The notes: generated by a model from the letters alone, not told the origin. Shown: positions 36,040 to 45,701, counted from the first letter of the stretch. The stretch is DNA of 64,000 bases from Ardenticatenaceae bacterium (GCA_020634435.1 JACKBS010000007.1:620001-684000), one strand, 5' to 3'. Made by a program: numbers and translations.

Positions 36040-37172
36040 GGCCCGCCATCGTGGTGGTGGCGTACAATCGCCCCCAGGCGCTGCGGCGGCTGCTGAATTC
36101 TCTGGCCACTATCCAGGGTGCAGACAACGTGCCGCTGGTGATTTCGATTGACAGGGGCGGGTCGCAGTTTGAAGCGGTGTTGGCAGTAGCTCGGCAGTTT
36201 GCCTGGGTGTTTGGCGAGAAGCAGATCAGGGTGCAGGAACGGCCGTTGGGCCTGGTAGATCACGTGTTTGCCTGTGGCGATTTGGTGGATGAATTTGGCG
36301 CGATCATCTTGCTAGAGGACGATCTGGTCGTGTCTCCGATGGTGTACCGCTACGCCACCAGCGCTCTCGCCTTTTACGCTGACGAGCCGCGCGTGGCGGG
36401 CATCTCGCTAAATGCGCTTTGGTTTCACGGCATCACCCATGAGCCATTTACGCCGTACCTGGATGATGGCGACGTCTTTTTTATGCAAGTCGCCTGGTTT
36501 CAGGGGCAAGCGTATACCCAAAAACAGTGGGCGGCGTGGCGGGATTGGCGGGAAACGGCCGTGCCCCAAATCCAGCCCACCGACGGCATGCACGAGTTGT
36601 TCCAGACCTTCCCCGCTACCGACTGGTTCCCCCTCAAAACAAAATATCTGGTAGACACCCATCGCTTCTACGTTTTCCCTCGTGAATCGTTAACCACCAA
36701 CTACGGCGACAGCGGCACGCATGTGCGCAGCACGAACTTTTTCCAGGTGCCTTTGCAAACGCGACGCGCCAATTTCCAGCTGCAAACTCTGGCAGAATCG
36801 GTGGCCGTCTATGATTCTTTTCAGGAAATGCTGCCAGAGTGCGTGAAACAACTAACTGATCAATTTGACGCCTACGATTTCACCGTGGATTTGCACGGCA
36901 CACGTTCGCTGGCCAACATCCCCACCGAGTTTGTGCTGACCACGCAGGCCATGCGCCACCCGCTGATGACGTTTGGGCTGGAATTACGGCCGTTGCTGGC
37001 CAACGCGATCTACAATCATTCAGGCGTGGGAATTAATTTCGGCCGTACTACGAATTTAGATCATCGCTGGTGGTCACGCTGGCGAACTACCAGCCGATAT
37101 CATAGTTACTTCATTCGCCACCAAGCGGGTTTCGGGCAGTGGCTTAAATGGTGGGTAGGCCGCAGCGGCTAA
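36036..37172 (+). CDS. GT-A fold glycosyltransferase (GNT-I-like)
   Basis: The protein is 378 aa. It begins RPAIVVVAYNRPQALRRLLNSLATIQ, with the metal-binding motif FGAIILLEDDLVVSP near residues 88-102 (E-D-D), an arrangement like GNT-I/POMGNT-type transferases. ISLNALWFHG and TTNYGDSGTHVRST belong to the acceptor side. Donor and acceptor are unknown. The start overlaps the phosphorylase by ATGA. It is the last gene of the cluster; the stop is followed by AT-rich DNA and IS remnants. Confidence 0.85.
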   Translation: MRPAIVVVAYNRPQALRRLLNSLATIQGADNVPLVISIDRGGSQFEAVLAVARQFAWVFGEKQIRVQERPLGLVDHVFACGDLVDEFGAIILLEDDLVVSPMVYRYATSALAFYADEPRVAGISLNALWFHGITHEPFTPYLDDGDVFFMQVAWFQGQAYTQKQWAAWRDWRETAVPQIQPTDGMHELFQTFPATDWFPLKTKYLVDTHRFYVFPRESLTTNYGDSGTHVRSTNFFQVPLQTRRANFQLQTLAESVAVYDSFQEMLPECVKQLTDQFDAYDFTVDLHGTRSLANIPTEFVLTTQAMRHPLMTFGLELRPLLANAIYNHSGVGINFGRTTNLDHRWWSRWRTTSRYHSYFIRHQAGFGQWLKWWVGRSG

Positions 37173-37506
37173 TTTGATAATAAAGATAGCAAGCGAATTT
37201 TGAAGAAATGAGAGGTAAATCTTTGGAATTCAGTTGAGATTATCGCGTTGATATTATTGCTGATCAGCTGACTAGCCACCGTACAGTTTTAGAAATAAGT
37301 TAAAACGAGACGATAGTCACCCTTGCTGTTATTGTGAGAAGTGCAAACAAGCCACAACAAGCGAGGAAAAACTGACTATCGTCCAAACCTATCATACCTT
37401 TAGACAGAAAATCATGCAGTTACGATCCGGTGAACGCATCCTACCGTATACGCAAAATCGCTTGGTTCCCAGCTGGTTTACGCGAATGGGCTTTACCGCG
37501 TTTTGA
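37173..37506. other. Intergenic region after the polysaccharide cluster
   Basis: No complete gene. A long-loop inverted repeat acgatagtca (37309-37318) / tgactatcgt (37372-37381) is present. A short open stretch after it (TIVQTYHTFRQKIMQLRSGE, ending TTTTGA at 37501-37506) may be a transposase remnant. It leads directly into the decayed IS3 element. Confidence 0.4.
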
Positions 37507-38713
37507 TGGACAGTAAGTTATGTTACTGCACTACAAATCAGGGGAAAGCTTCATGAAAAAGCGAACGAAATGGTATTCCCGAGAATTCAAACTCGAGGCC
37601 GTCAGACTTTCACACGAAAGCGACCGCACGGTAGCAGAAGCAGCCAGCGAACTGGGCATCAGCAAGAGCAGTCTGTTCCGCTGGCGAGATGAACTAGCCG
37701 ACGATCCAGAACAGGCATTTCCTGGCTGTGGCCAAATGAAAAACTGAGATGCTGAACTAGCCCGGCTGCGCAAAGAGTTGCGGGAAGCGCAGCTGGAGAA
37801 TGAAATCCTAAAAAAGCGACGGCCATCTTCGCGCGCGCAAAGAGCTGAGATTTCAGTTCATCCCTGACCATCGCCGCCGGTATCCCGTCGAGCTGATGTG
37901 TCAGGTACTCCATCTCGTAGAGGCTATTATGCCTGGTGCAAACGGAAACCAAGTGCCCGCAAGATGGCCAATGAAACATTATTAGCGCTCATTCGTCTGC
38001 ACCACCGGCGTAACAAAGGTGAGATGGCAGCCCATGTATCTATGCGGCGCTGCGTCGGGAAGGCATCCGCGGCAGCCGCAAGCGAGTAGCCCGGCTGATG
38101 CGCTTACACGGCATTCAGGCCAGCCGAAAACGGAGTTACAAGGTGACGACGCAATCGAATCATCGTTTCCCGGTTGCGGCCACCTGCTCAATCAACAGTT
38201 TTCGGCCGCCAGACCCAACCAAATCTGGCTGGGTGACATCGCCTACCTGGCCACCGCCGAAGGCTCGCTTTATCTGGCAGTGCTGTTGGACCTGTATTTC
38301 CGCAAAATGGTCGGTTAGTCAATGCAACCCACCCTACACCGACAATTGGTGCTGGATACGTTTCGGATGGCCTCCAAGAACCAGCGGCCACAGCCAGGAT
38401 TGCTGCATCACTCTGATCAAGGCAGTCAATATGCCAGTTACGATTACCAGCAGTTGCTGGCTGACCATCAGGTCCAAGTGAGCATGAGCCGTCGTGGTAA
38501 CTGCTACGATCACGCGCCGGTAGAAAGCTTCTTTGCCACGCGGAAAGCCGAATGTGTGCGTGGCATCGTTTATCCGTCACGAACTCATGCTCGTGCGGAG
38601 TTGTTTGAGTACATTGAAATCTTTTATAATCGCCAGAGACTCCATTCTCAACTAGGCTACCGCACTCCCGTTGAGTACGAGCTCTTGCCAGCAGTCTCAC
38701 AGCTATTTGTCCA
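37507..38713 (+). mobile_element. Decayed IS3-family insertion sequence
   Basis: The ~1.2 kb element is bounded by TGGACA (37507-37512) and TGTCCA (38708-38713), with weaker similarity further in. OrfA starts at 37553 (MKKRTKWYSREFKLEAVRL, HTH GISKSSLFRW) but stops at 37747. OrfB pieces lie in three frames: WLGDIAYLATAEGSLYLAVLLDLY, then HHSDQGSQYAS and VESFFATRKAE, giving DDE residues D, D, E. Several stops and frameshifts are present, so it cannot encode transposase. IS3 members normally use a -1 frameshift, but the damage here goes far beyond one shift. Confidence 0.8.
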
Positions 38714-38822
38714 CTATAACGGGGCAAGCCCATCCCATCCGCTTGTTGACGGGAGGACACCTTTTGAGCAGTTAGCTCAATTCGGAGCGATTTTGAGCGT
38801 TTCGGAGTCAAAAATGACCTAG
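37553..38822 (+). pseudogene. IS3 transposase orfA/orfB remnants
   Basis: OrfA-like segment 37553-37747, then LARLRKELREAQLENEILKK after the premature stop, then OrfB fragments at ~37865-38089, 38019-38318 and 38322-38735 in changing frames. The last fragment (FRMASKNQRPQPGLLHHSD to LHSQLGYRTPVEYEL) is the best-preserved catalytic part. The terminal frame stays open to 38822, past the probable IS end. Confidence 0.8.
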
Positions 38823-38858
38823 AAACGGCTCCGAATGCGATTTTTTCAAAAGGTGTCC
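38755..38858. repeat. MITE-like 104 bp inverted-repeat element
   Basis: Perfect 13 bp terminal inverted repeats GGACACCTTTTGA (38755-38767) and the complement (38846-38858). A nested 9 bp inverted repeat ATTCGGAGC (38780-38788) / GCTCCGAAT (38828-38836) lies inside. No coding capacity. It could be a non-autonomous element or a large stem-loop. Confidence 0.6.
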
Positions 38859-38860
38859 CA

Positions 38861-38884
38861 GAGAGGACACAAACATGTCCTCTC
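38861..38884. terminator. Perfect hairpin downstream of the MITE-like repeat
   Basis: GAGAGGACA-caaaca-TGTCCTCTC: 9 bp perfect arms with a 6-nt loop, 105 bp after the stop of the C11 peptidase gene (minus strand). No T-tract on either side, so its role as a terminator is tentative. Confidence 0.4.
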
Positions 38885-38989
38885 CTCAACATCCGCTTGG
38901 GAATTATAAGGAACTTCAGTTTTGGTAAGGTTCTTGCTATTGGTTCCTTGCGGGATGCTTCACTTCGTTCGGAATGACAGGGGTGAGGC

Positions 38990-41923
38990 TCAGCGCAGGG
39001 AGAGGTCGGCAATCATGGTGAGGAAAACGGCCGTTTCCAATTCGTTGTACTGGTTGGCAGGGGCTTCGGCCCAGGCGACGACATCCTGGCCTTCTTCGAC
39101 CCGGGCCATGAGGAAGCCCCAGATGGTGCCGTTGTCCGGGTCATCGTAGCTAAAATCCACCCGCAGCCAAACCTGATCGCCCAGCGAAAATTGGTACGGG
39201 TCGCCTTCTAAGGCAAAGTTTTCCACCTGATCCCCCGCGTCGCGGACGAGGGCAGTAACCACGCCGGGGGTATCCAACGTGGTGGGCTGGGTGCGCAAAG
39301 CGACAAAGGTGTTGGTCCCCGCGCCAAACCATTCCCAGCTGCCAATTTGCTGATAGGCAAAGTTGGCCGGTTGGGCCACGGTAAAACCGTCCAGCGTGGC
39401 CGTTGGCCAGCGACCGGGCTGGAGACCAATGCCCACGTCGCGGTAGGCCCAGCTATCGGCGAGGGTTTGCACGACGGCCTGGGTGGTGGCTTCGTCGCTG
39501 GACAGGCCATCGACATCAACGACAAAGCCGGTGCCGTTGTGGACAAAGGTGAGGAAGATGCCGGTGTGCTCGCCATCTTCGGGCTTGTTGTAGCCATAGG
39601 CGGTACGCAGTCCCGGCTGCCCGGCAATCAGTACCTCGTTTTCAAACAAGATATCGACCGCGCCAAACTGTTGCAGGGTTTGTGTTTTAAGCGATTCGGG
39701 CGTGACGGCCTCGTCCAGATTGGGATAAATCGTCACCTGAAACTGGGTGCGGCCCTGCTGCTGGCTGGTGTAGAGCAGGGTGTCCTGGTAGCGCGGCGCA
39801 AACCACGCTTCGGGGTACAAAAATTGGAAGCCGAGGTACGGGTCAAGGTACGCCTGGTAGCCAGGAGTGACGACGCTGTTGTCTACGTTGACCTCGATGA
39901 AGGAAACGGCCGTTTCCCCCGCCACATTCTCCGCCTGAAAACCAAAAAAGTGACGGCCGTCTGGCAGCGGTCGCCATTCAAAATAAAGATCGCGGTTGTC
40001 GTCAAAGTAAAGGCTCGTGCCCGGTTCACGGATGAATGCACCCTCATCGTAGTAAAGCGTATAGAGCTGGAACTCGTCGCCGGGCTGGGGCAGCAGTTCG
40101 GCGGGGGCCCCGGTAGCGTCTGACTGCACCGTCCAGACGCGGCTGAGGCTGGCGGTGCGGTGGTCGAAGACCAGGTTGGCGTCGGCATAAATGTCGCCGT
40201 CGGCGCGGCGGTAGCGGCCCTGGACGGTGAACAGGGTGCTGCCCGGTTCGGTGGGCCACATCACCACAAAGTCGCCGTTCTCGAAGCTGTCGAACAGGTA
40301 GGTGACTTCCGTCTCCCAGACGTAAAAGTCATCGTGGACGCCATCGCGCCATTCTTGCAGCTCGCTGCCATCGGGCAAGGTGGTTGGTTCGGGGTTGAGG
40401 TGGTCGTACTCCAGCAGGAGCTGACGGCCGTCTTCCAAATAGCGCCCGGCAATGAGGGCCACGTTCTCCACATCCCGGCCAATCACCTGGAAGTTAATGA
40501 AGGCGGGATTTTGCAGCCCGGCCACGGGGGCTTGCGCCGCGCTCAGATTGACGGCGGGCGGGGGCAGTTCCGCCTGGCCGACGGCGTGGTACGTTTGCAA
40601 GAAGGCGTCCCAGGCAGCGAGTTGGGTCGTCGCGCTGTAGTCGGGGTTGTAGTAACGGCCGTTCCGGGGAAAGTAAATTGCCACCCCCTGACTCGTTTTG
40701 AGGCCCGCGCCGGTGCCGTTGGCGATGACAGCGCTGTCCACAGCGCTCATCACGGCGTTGGCAGCGGTAACCACGGTTTCATCCGGGCTGCGCTGCGCCA
40801 GAATCGAGGCGAAGTTGTGCAGGTCAATCGCGGCGTATTCCTCGAAGCTGTCCGGGTAGACGCGGGCAAAGGTGGCCGCGCCGCTGCGGGCGTCGCCCAC
40901 GGCGCTGGCGACGAAGGCGGGTTCGACGCTGAGGGCGTTGGCCAACTGCTCCACGGCCTGCGTCAGGCCGCCGAGTTGGCTCAAATCGACGGCGGACATG
41001 GTGACAAAATCGTCGGGCTGTACGGCCGTATAAAAGTTAACAAACTCGTTGACCATGCTAGTGGCCAGGGAACGGCCGTCTACGGCTGAATTGGCGTAGA
41101 GGGTGCGCAGCAGCGCTTCGTAATCCCAGCCCTGGCCGGGGGTGAGCTCTTCTGAACCGACGGCGTAGTGGGTAAACGGCCGTACCGCCTGGAACACGTC
41201 GAGCTGCCCCATCAGGCAGGCATCGAAGCCGATGACATCCAGCGTGGGCACGCCTGCCTCGGCCAGACCTTGTGCCAGTGCGCCCTGCAAGTCCGGCAGG
41301 CTAATATGATCGCCGTTATCGAAAGTGGGTGCGTCGCCGTCGTAGGCGATGCCGCTCCAGCCTGCGCCGTGGTCCCAGAGAATGAGGGCGTACCGGTTGG
41401 CGGGGAAGCTTTGGATGCCCCAGCTGATGAACTCCGCCAGCACGTTGGGGTCGCCCATGTTTTGCTCGCCCAGGCTTTGCAGCGGCTCGGAGTTGAGCAG
41501 ATTGCGGTCGTCGTCGCCCAGGATGCGGTAGCGGCGCGTGTCGGACCAGTCGCCGTCCAGATCGGTTTCGCCCAGCGCCCGGTCAATCTGCACGATGACG
41601 TTAACCTGTTCGCTGCTGCCGGCCGCTTCCATCTCGTTGAGGTCCAGCAGCCCGGGCAGCTCCAGGTTATTGTCCGCGTCCATGTAGACGAGGATGGTCC
41701 AGTCGTCCAGGGTGGCGTCGTAGGTGGCGGTGGGCAGCGGGGCGCTGGTGGGCGGCGGCGTAGGGCTGGGCAAAGGGGGTGGGCGGGTTGGGGATGGATG
41801 CAGAAGTGGGGAGGGAGAAACGGCCGTGGGTAATGGCGTTGCCTGCCCAAAACCCTCACAGCCTAGTAAAAACAAAGTAACCAGCAATAAAATGGTTATT
41901 AAACGAATTCGCAAAGCACACAT
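38990..41923 (-). CDS. Clostripain-like (peptidase C11) lipoprotein
   Basis: The protein is 977 aa. A lipoprotein signal (ITILLLVTLFLLGC) gives a mature N-terminal Cys, then a Pro/Thr/Ser-rich spacer (~35-70). The C11 domain begins DDWTILVYMDADNNLE; the catalytic His is in ALILWDHGAGWSG (~197) and Cys in VIGFDACLMGQLDV (~245). LPDLQGAL and AVGSEELTPGQGWDY are family hallmarks. A C-terminal region of ~500 residues is beta-rich (FLYPEAWFAPRYQD). Likely a surface-anchored cysteine peptidase with Arg-type specificity. The gene is rich in GC and ACGGCCGT motifs, unlike the island that starts 5' of it. Confidence 0.93.
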   Translation of the reverse strand: MCALRIRLITILLLVTLFLLGCEGFGQATPLPTAVSPSPLLHPSPTRPPPLPSPTPPPTSAPLPTATYDATLDDWTILVYMDADNNLELPGLLDLNEMEAAGSSEQVNVIVQIDRALGETDLDGDWSDTRRYRILGDDDRNLLNSEPLQSLGEQNMGDPNVLAEFISWGIQSFPANRYALILWDHGAGWSGIAYDGDAPTFDNGDHISLPDLQGALAQGLAEAGVPTLDVIGFDACLMGQLDVFQAVRPFTHYAVGSEELTPGQGWDYEALLRTLYANSAVDGRSLATSMVNEFVNFYTAVQPDDFVTMSAVDLSQLGGLTQAVEQLANALSVEPAFVASAVGDARSGAATFARVYPDSFEEYAAIDLHNFASILAQRSPDETVVTAANAVMSAVDSAVIANGTGAGLKTSQGVAIYFPRNGRYYNPDYSATTQLAAWDAFLQTYHAVGQAELPPPAVNLSAAQAPVAGLQNPAFINFQVIGRDVENVALIAGRYLEDGRQLLLEYDHLNPEPTTLPDGSELQEWRDGVHDDFYVWETEVTYLFDSFENGDFVVMWPTEPGSTLFTVQGRYRRADGDIYADANLVFDHRTASLSRVWTVQSDATGAPAELLPQPGDEFQLYTLYYDEGAFIREPGTSLYFDDNRDLYFEWRPLPDGRHFFGFQAENVAGETAVSFIEVNVDNSVVTPGYQAYLDPYLGFQFLYPEAWFAPRYQDTLLYTSQQQGRTQFQVTIYPNLDEAVTPESLKTQTLQQFGAVDILFENEVLIAGQPGLRTAYGYNKPEDGEHTGIFLTFVHNGTGFVVDVDGLSSDEATTQAVVQTLADSWAYRDVGIGLQPGRWPTATLDGFTVAQPANFAYQQIGSWEWFGAGTNTFVALRTQPTTLDTPGVVTALVRDAGDQVENFALEGDPYQFSLGDQVWLRVDFSYDDPDNGTIWGFLMARVEEGQDVVAWAEAPANQYNELETAVFLTMIADLSLR

Positions 41924-42108
41924 ACAATAATTATCCTCACTCCGGCAACATTCAAAAATAATCAGTATATTCTATAGAAAAATTTTTGAGTTTTGGCTTA
42001 TTTTTGTATACTGTTTAAGTGCGTTTCGCTTGTCGTAGTAAAATACTCATAAGCAATGTTTACATTCTTCTCCCAAATCTAGCTCATCATAAAGAATCAG
42101 GCCATCTA

Positions 42109-42762
42109 ATGAGTGAAAAACTTGAAAAATATATAGCAATTTTAGGGGTTATTTTAGGATCTGTGGCAATTCTTCTTTCTTGGCAAGCTAACACCATTGC
42201 TAGAAGATCCGTCGAACCAGAACTAATCGTTCAGTACACAAATTTTGTACGACAATCTTCATCAGGTCATGGTGACCCAATGGAAGGTGAAGCATTTTGT
42301 GATTATTCTTATCTAGTTTCAAATCTAGGTGGGGTTAGCACGTCTATAATCGGGCAAGAAATATTTTTTACCTTTGCAGATTATGAAGTTTCTGCTTCAT
42401 CTAATTCAACGTATTTCCGTAAAAATGAAGATAACGACAATTATATAGAATGGGTTACAAGCATCATCATGACTAGACCTTATACGGGTACCATAGTGTC
42501 AGATGACAGACAATCTCCCATGTTTAATACTCTTCCAGCCGCGTTCATTAATGATTTTCCAATTCAATTTGAATCAAATTCAACACAAAAACTATTTGTG
42601 CGGACATGGTACAAATTCAAAAACACACATCATTGGGGACCAAGATGGGAAGATAAGGAAGACTATTATCCAGTAATCGTGTCACACAATTTTCAGCTTT
42701 CTAACGGTGATATTTTGACTGGCCTTCCATTCACTTGCTATTATCTATACCCGATTGAGTAA
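42109..42762 (+). CDS. Hypothetical single-pass membrane protein of the AT-rich island
   Basis: The protein is 217 aa, beginning MSEKLEKYIAILGVILGSVAILLSWQAN. One N-terminal helix is followed by a hydrophilic, beta-rich domain (ELIVQYTNFVRQSS, FCDYSYLVSNLGGVSTSI, SHNFQLSNGDILTGLPF). I do not recognise a family. An upstream in-frame ATG at 42019 exists, but the 42109 start places the helix at the N-terminus. Composition is AT-rich, with no ACGGCCGT, as in the rest of the island. It precedes the PIN gene on the same strand by ~190 bp. Confidence 0.6.
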   Translation: MSEKLEKYIAILGVILGSVAILLSWQANTIARRSVEPELIVQYTNFVRQSSSGHGDPMEGEAFCDYSYLVSNLGGVSTSIIGQEIFFTFADYEVSASSNSTYFRKNEDNDNYIEWVTSIIMTRPYTGTIVSDDRQSPMFNTLPAAFINDFPIQFESNSTQKLFVRTWYKFKNTHHWGPRWEDKEDYYPVIVSHNFQLSNGDILTGLPFTCYYLYPIE

Positions 42763-42852
42763 AGATATTTTGTAACAATATAGTCTGACTCTATCAAGAA
42801 AAGTATTCGACGAAATACTAACTTTAATATGCTATGATGGGACATCATCATA

Positions 42853-42884
42853 GCGCTCATTACTTTGCCAGCCCCAAAATAACA
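42853..42884. repeat. Direct repeat flanking the PIN locus, copy 1
   Basis: gcgct-cattactttgccagcc followed by ccaaaataaca is repeated at 45668-45701 with few changes. It lies ~70 bp before the PIN start. The copy at 45668 abuts an IS3 orfA fragment. Confidence 0.5.
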
Positions 42885-43297
42885 AAAAAAGCGACTCAGC
42901 GATAGCGTAAGTAAAAGAATGGGTCGGAGTATAGGAATTGGAGATAACAATAAATGAATAAAATAATCTATCTTGACACAAATATACTGCTACATTACCA
43001 GCCCTTTGACCAAATAAATTGGCCAAAAATCGTAAACGCCAAATCTGTGACGATAGTGTTTCCGCCCCTAACAATTCGCGAGCTAAATAATCATAAAGAA
43101 TTACATCCTCGTCCACATATCAAAAAGAGAGCAGGGGAGATGATCAAGAGACTTTTTGGGCTATTTAGTTCTGGCCCAAAAACTGAATTGACTAAAGAGA
43201 TATTAGTGTATTTTGAAGATCGGGATCCAACAATTGATTTTTCTGCTCACCAGTTAAACCCAAGTGTACAAGATGACCATTTAATAGCTAGCATTAT

Positions 43298-44579
43298 CAG
43301 GGTTTTTCCAAAGTCGAAAAAAGAATCTCAAATTGTTAAAGTGGTAGTGACCAAACAAACCACAACACAAAAGAGATTCTCATGCACAATATTACATTAG
43401 CCGGACTAGATAGTACATATCCATCATTTGACATCCAGGAACTCATGACACAGTTTGAAGCTGTGAACGACCAGCGAAAGGCACAAGGTATCCGATACAA
43501 ACTACCCTGTCTGCTAGCCATGATACTCCTGGCAAAGTTAGCGGGAGAAACCAAGCCATCAAGCATAGCCGATTGGCTGAAGCTAAGAAAAGAGCAATTT
43601 GTGACCTTGTTTAACCTCAAACACGCCCAGGTGCCCTCACTCAACACCATCAGACGGACACTCTCTGAAACCATCATCGCCCAAGAATTGCAAAAGGTGG
43701 TGGGGCACTATCTGCATGATAGGTATGGCGGCGATGCCAGTGAGCAAATGGTGCTGGATGGGAAAACGATGCGCGGGACCATTGTCAAAGGAGAAAAAAC
43801 AGGGGTCCATTTGCTCTCAGCCTATCTGCCAGAGGGAGGCGTCGTCCAAGACCAACTTGAAGTCGCATCCAAAGAGAATGAAATAACAGCGGCACCGCGC
43901 TTATTGGCAAAACTCAATCTAAAAGGAAAAGTTGTCTCTGGGGATGCGATGTTCACTCAACGAAAATTGTCTGTGCAAGTCACGGCACAAGGGGGTGACT
44001 ACCTCTGGTTTGTCAAAGATAATCAGCCGACCCTTTTAGCGGATGTGCAGCAGTTTTTTCAACCACCGCGCAAAGCCAAAGGATGGCACATTCCCGCGCT
44101 TGAGTACCATGAAGCCACCTCGCTTGACAAAGGACATGGCCGCATTGAGCAAAGACGGATACGAGTTATCTACGACGAAACAGAGTTCTTGAATTGGCCC
44201 AATGCCAAGTTGGTGTTCAGGTTGGAGAGAAAAGTGACGCACATAGCAACTGGCCTTACGTCTCTAGAAACAGCTTATGGGATATCTAGTTTGGGGCCTG
44301 AGCCAACTGTGGCGCAGCAGTTGCTTGCTCTGGCCCGTGCTCATTGGTGCATAGAAAATGGGTTACATTATCGACGTGATGTGACTTTGAATGAAGATGC
44401 CACGAAAATGAAGAGTGCTACACAAGCTGAGGCGGTTGCCGTTTTAAACAATTTTATTGTCGGCTTGGCGCAAAAGCTGGGTTTTGCCAATTTGGCTTAT
44501 GCCTTACGGCATTTTAATGCTCAATTGAACGCTCGCTTGGCTCAGCTTGCTTTGTCTTCCTGACTTTGGAAAAGCCCTG
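43298..44579 (+). mobile_element. ISAs1-family insertion sequence, complete (1282 bp)
   Basis: Terminal inverted repeats CAGGGTTTTTCCAAAGTC (43298-43315) and the complement at 44562-44579 match at 17 of 18 positions. The 10 bp direct repeat CTAGCATTAT at 43288-43297 and 44580-44589 is an exact target duplication, so the insertion is recent. It splits the PIN gene. Confidence 0.95.
43382..44563 (+). CDS. ISAs1 family transposase
   Basis: The protein is 393 aa, intact. MVLDGKTMRGT (first D), VVSGDAMFTQRKL (second D) and HWCIENGLHYRRDVTLNED (E) are the DDE motifs of the ISAs1/H-repeat family. The N-terminal KLAGETKPSSIADWLKLRKEQF matches the usual DNA-binding region. The ATG directly follows AAAGAGATTCTC. 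An intact frame, near-perfect ends and an exact target copy indicate probable activity. Confidence 0.94.
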   Translation: MHNITLAGLDSTYPSFDIQELMTQFEAVNDQRKAQGIRYKLPCLLAMILLAKLAGETKPSSIADWLKLRKEQFVTLFNLKHAQVPSLNTIRRTLSETIIAQELQKVVGHYLHDRYGGDASEQMVLDGKTMRGTIVKGEKTGVHLLSAYLPEGGVVQDQLEVASKENEITAAPRLLAKLNLKGKVVSGDAMFTQRKLSVQVTAQGGDYLWFVKDNQPTLLADVQQFFQPPRKAKGWHIPALEYHEATSLDKGHGRIEQRRIRVIYDETEFLNWPNAKLVFRLERKVTHIATGLTSLETAYGISSLGPEPTVAQQLLALARAHWCIENGLHYRRDVTLNEDATKMKSATQAEAVAVLNNFIVGLAQKLGFANLAYALRHFNAQLNARLAQLALSS

Positions 44580-45667
44580 CTAGCATTATTATGAATAAGC
44601 AAGAGTCACCTACAGATAACGTAGTTTTAGTAACATCCGATTTCGGGCTTACTCTTTTGGCTAAAGCGAGCAGGCTTGGTATTGATACTTTACAAATGCC
44701 AGAAAATTACCGTATTGCAGACAAACCAGATCCGAACGAAATTAAAGTTCAACAACTCGAACAAAAACTACAGGAATTAAATTCCCGGGTTCCAAAGCCT
44801 ATATTAACTTATGAAGATGGTTCACAACATTCAGTATTCAAACTGCCCCAACCGATAGTATTAGATCAATCTGAGGTTGAAAAAACACTTGCCGAGTTAA
44901 AAAATAAATTTCCTTTGAGAGATACAAAAGATTCGAAAAGCGATCTAGAGCACGCCGATTACAGCCCCGAGAGAATGGCAAAATTTGCTAATGCAATGAT
45001 GGAGACAGTTTCTCAAGAAGAAATAGAAAGATATAATAGCGAAGCAGAGAACTATATTCCAGCATATGAAAACTTCCTAAAGCGCAAAGTTAATTTTGAC
45101 AATTTAAAAAGGAGAACAATTTCATTAGAAATAGTTCTCGCAAACAATGGGTCTTCGCCTGCCGAAGATATTGATATTTACATGCATTTCCCAGATGGGT
45201 TTACAATTATTGAAGAAGACAATTTACCAAATCCTCCAAGTCCTCCAACTTCCCCTGTACAACCAATGACTGATATGCAGAAATTGGCTAATTCGCTAAA
45301 TAATTCAAGTTATATGTCACGTATTCCATATTTGGGCTCTTTAGATGGGGACTTGGCAATCGGACCACCAGCTAATGTTTCTTCACCAGACATAAAGCAA
45401 ACTAACAGTTATGATGTGCACATTCATGTCCAAAAAATCAAACATAACTTACAAGTAAGCCTTGATCCATTATTCATTGTTTTCGATTCTTATGAAAGTT
45501 CGAACTCATTTGCGATTGAGTATAAAATTCTGGCTGCCAATATTCCTCATGAGATCACAGGCTCAGTTCATGTAATTATTGAGAAGGATGTTTAAATTAG
45601 CACCCTGCTCGGGCGAGGTTTTCGGTTAGCAAGTAGTCTCAACTGGCTACAGTACAGCATCCCCGCC

Positions 45668-45701
45668 GCGCTATTTACTATGCCAGCCCCAAAATAGCAG
45701 A
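45668..45701. repeat. Direct repeat flanking the PIN locus, copy 2
   Basis: gcgct-atttactatgccagcc followed by ccaaaatagca, as at 42853-42884. Weaker similarity continues to a shared cggagtata ~70 bp further on. Together the copies bracket the PIN gene and its IS. Confidence 0.5.

Larger units (their letters stand above)
42954..45595 (+). pseudogene. PIN-domain nuclease gene split by ISAs1 insertion
   Basis: Two halves, 42954-43297 and 44590-45595, join exactly when the IS and one 10 bp target copy are removed, giving a 449-aa protein in one frame. The N-half begins MNKIIYLDTNILLHY (D8), has LTIRELNNHK (E43) and SVQDDHLIASI (D107/D108). The fourth acidic residue is beyond the IS in VVLVTSDFGLTLLAKA. 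The C-terminal ~290 residues hold a coiled-coil-like stretch (IKVQQLEQKLQELNS) and a beta domain (LEIVLANNGSSPAEDIDIYM). PIN proteins are Mg-dependent RNases, often toxins or effectors. The downstream half still has an ATG (44591), so a C-terminal fragment may be made. Confidence 0.88.

Noticed and set aside
37507..38822. Functional IS3 element using programmed frameshifting
   Set aside because: IS3 elements use one -1 shift between orfA and orfB. Here there is an early stop in orfA plus several further frame changes inside orfB.
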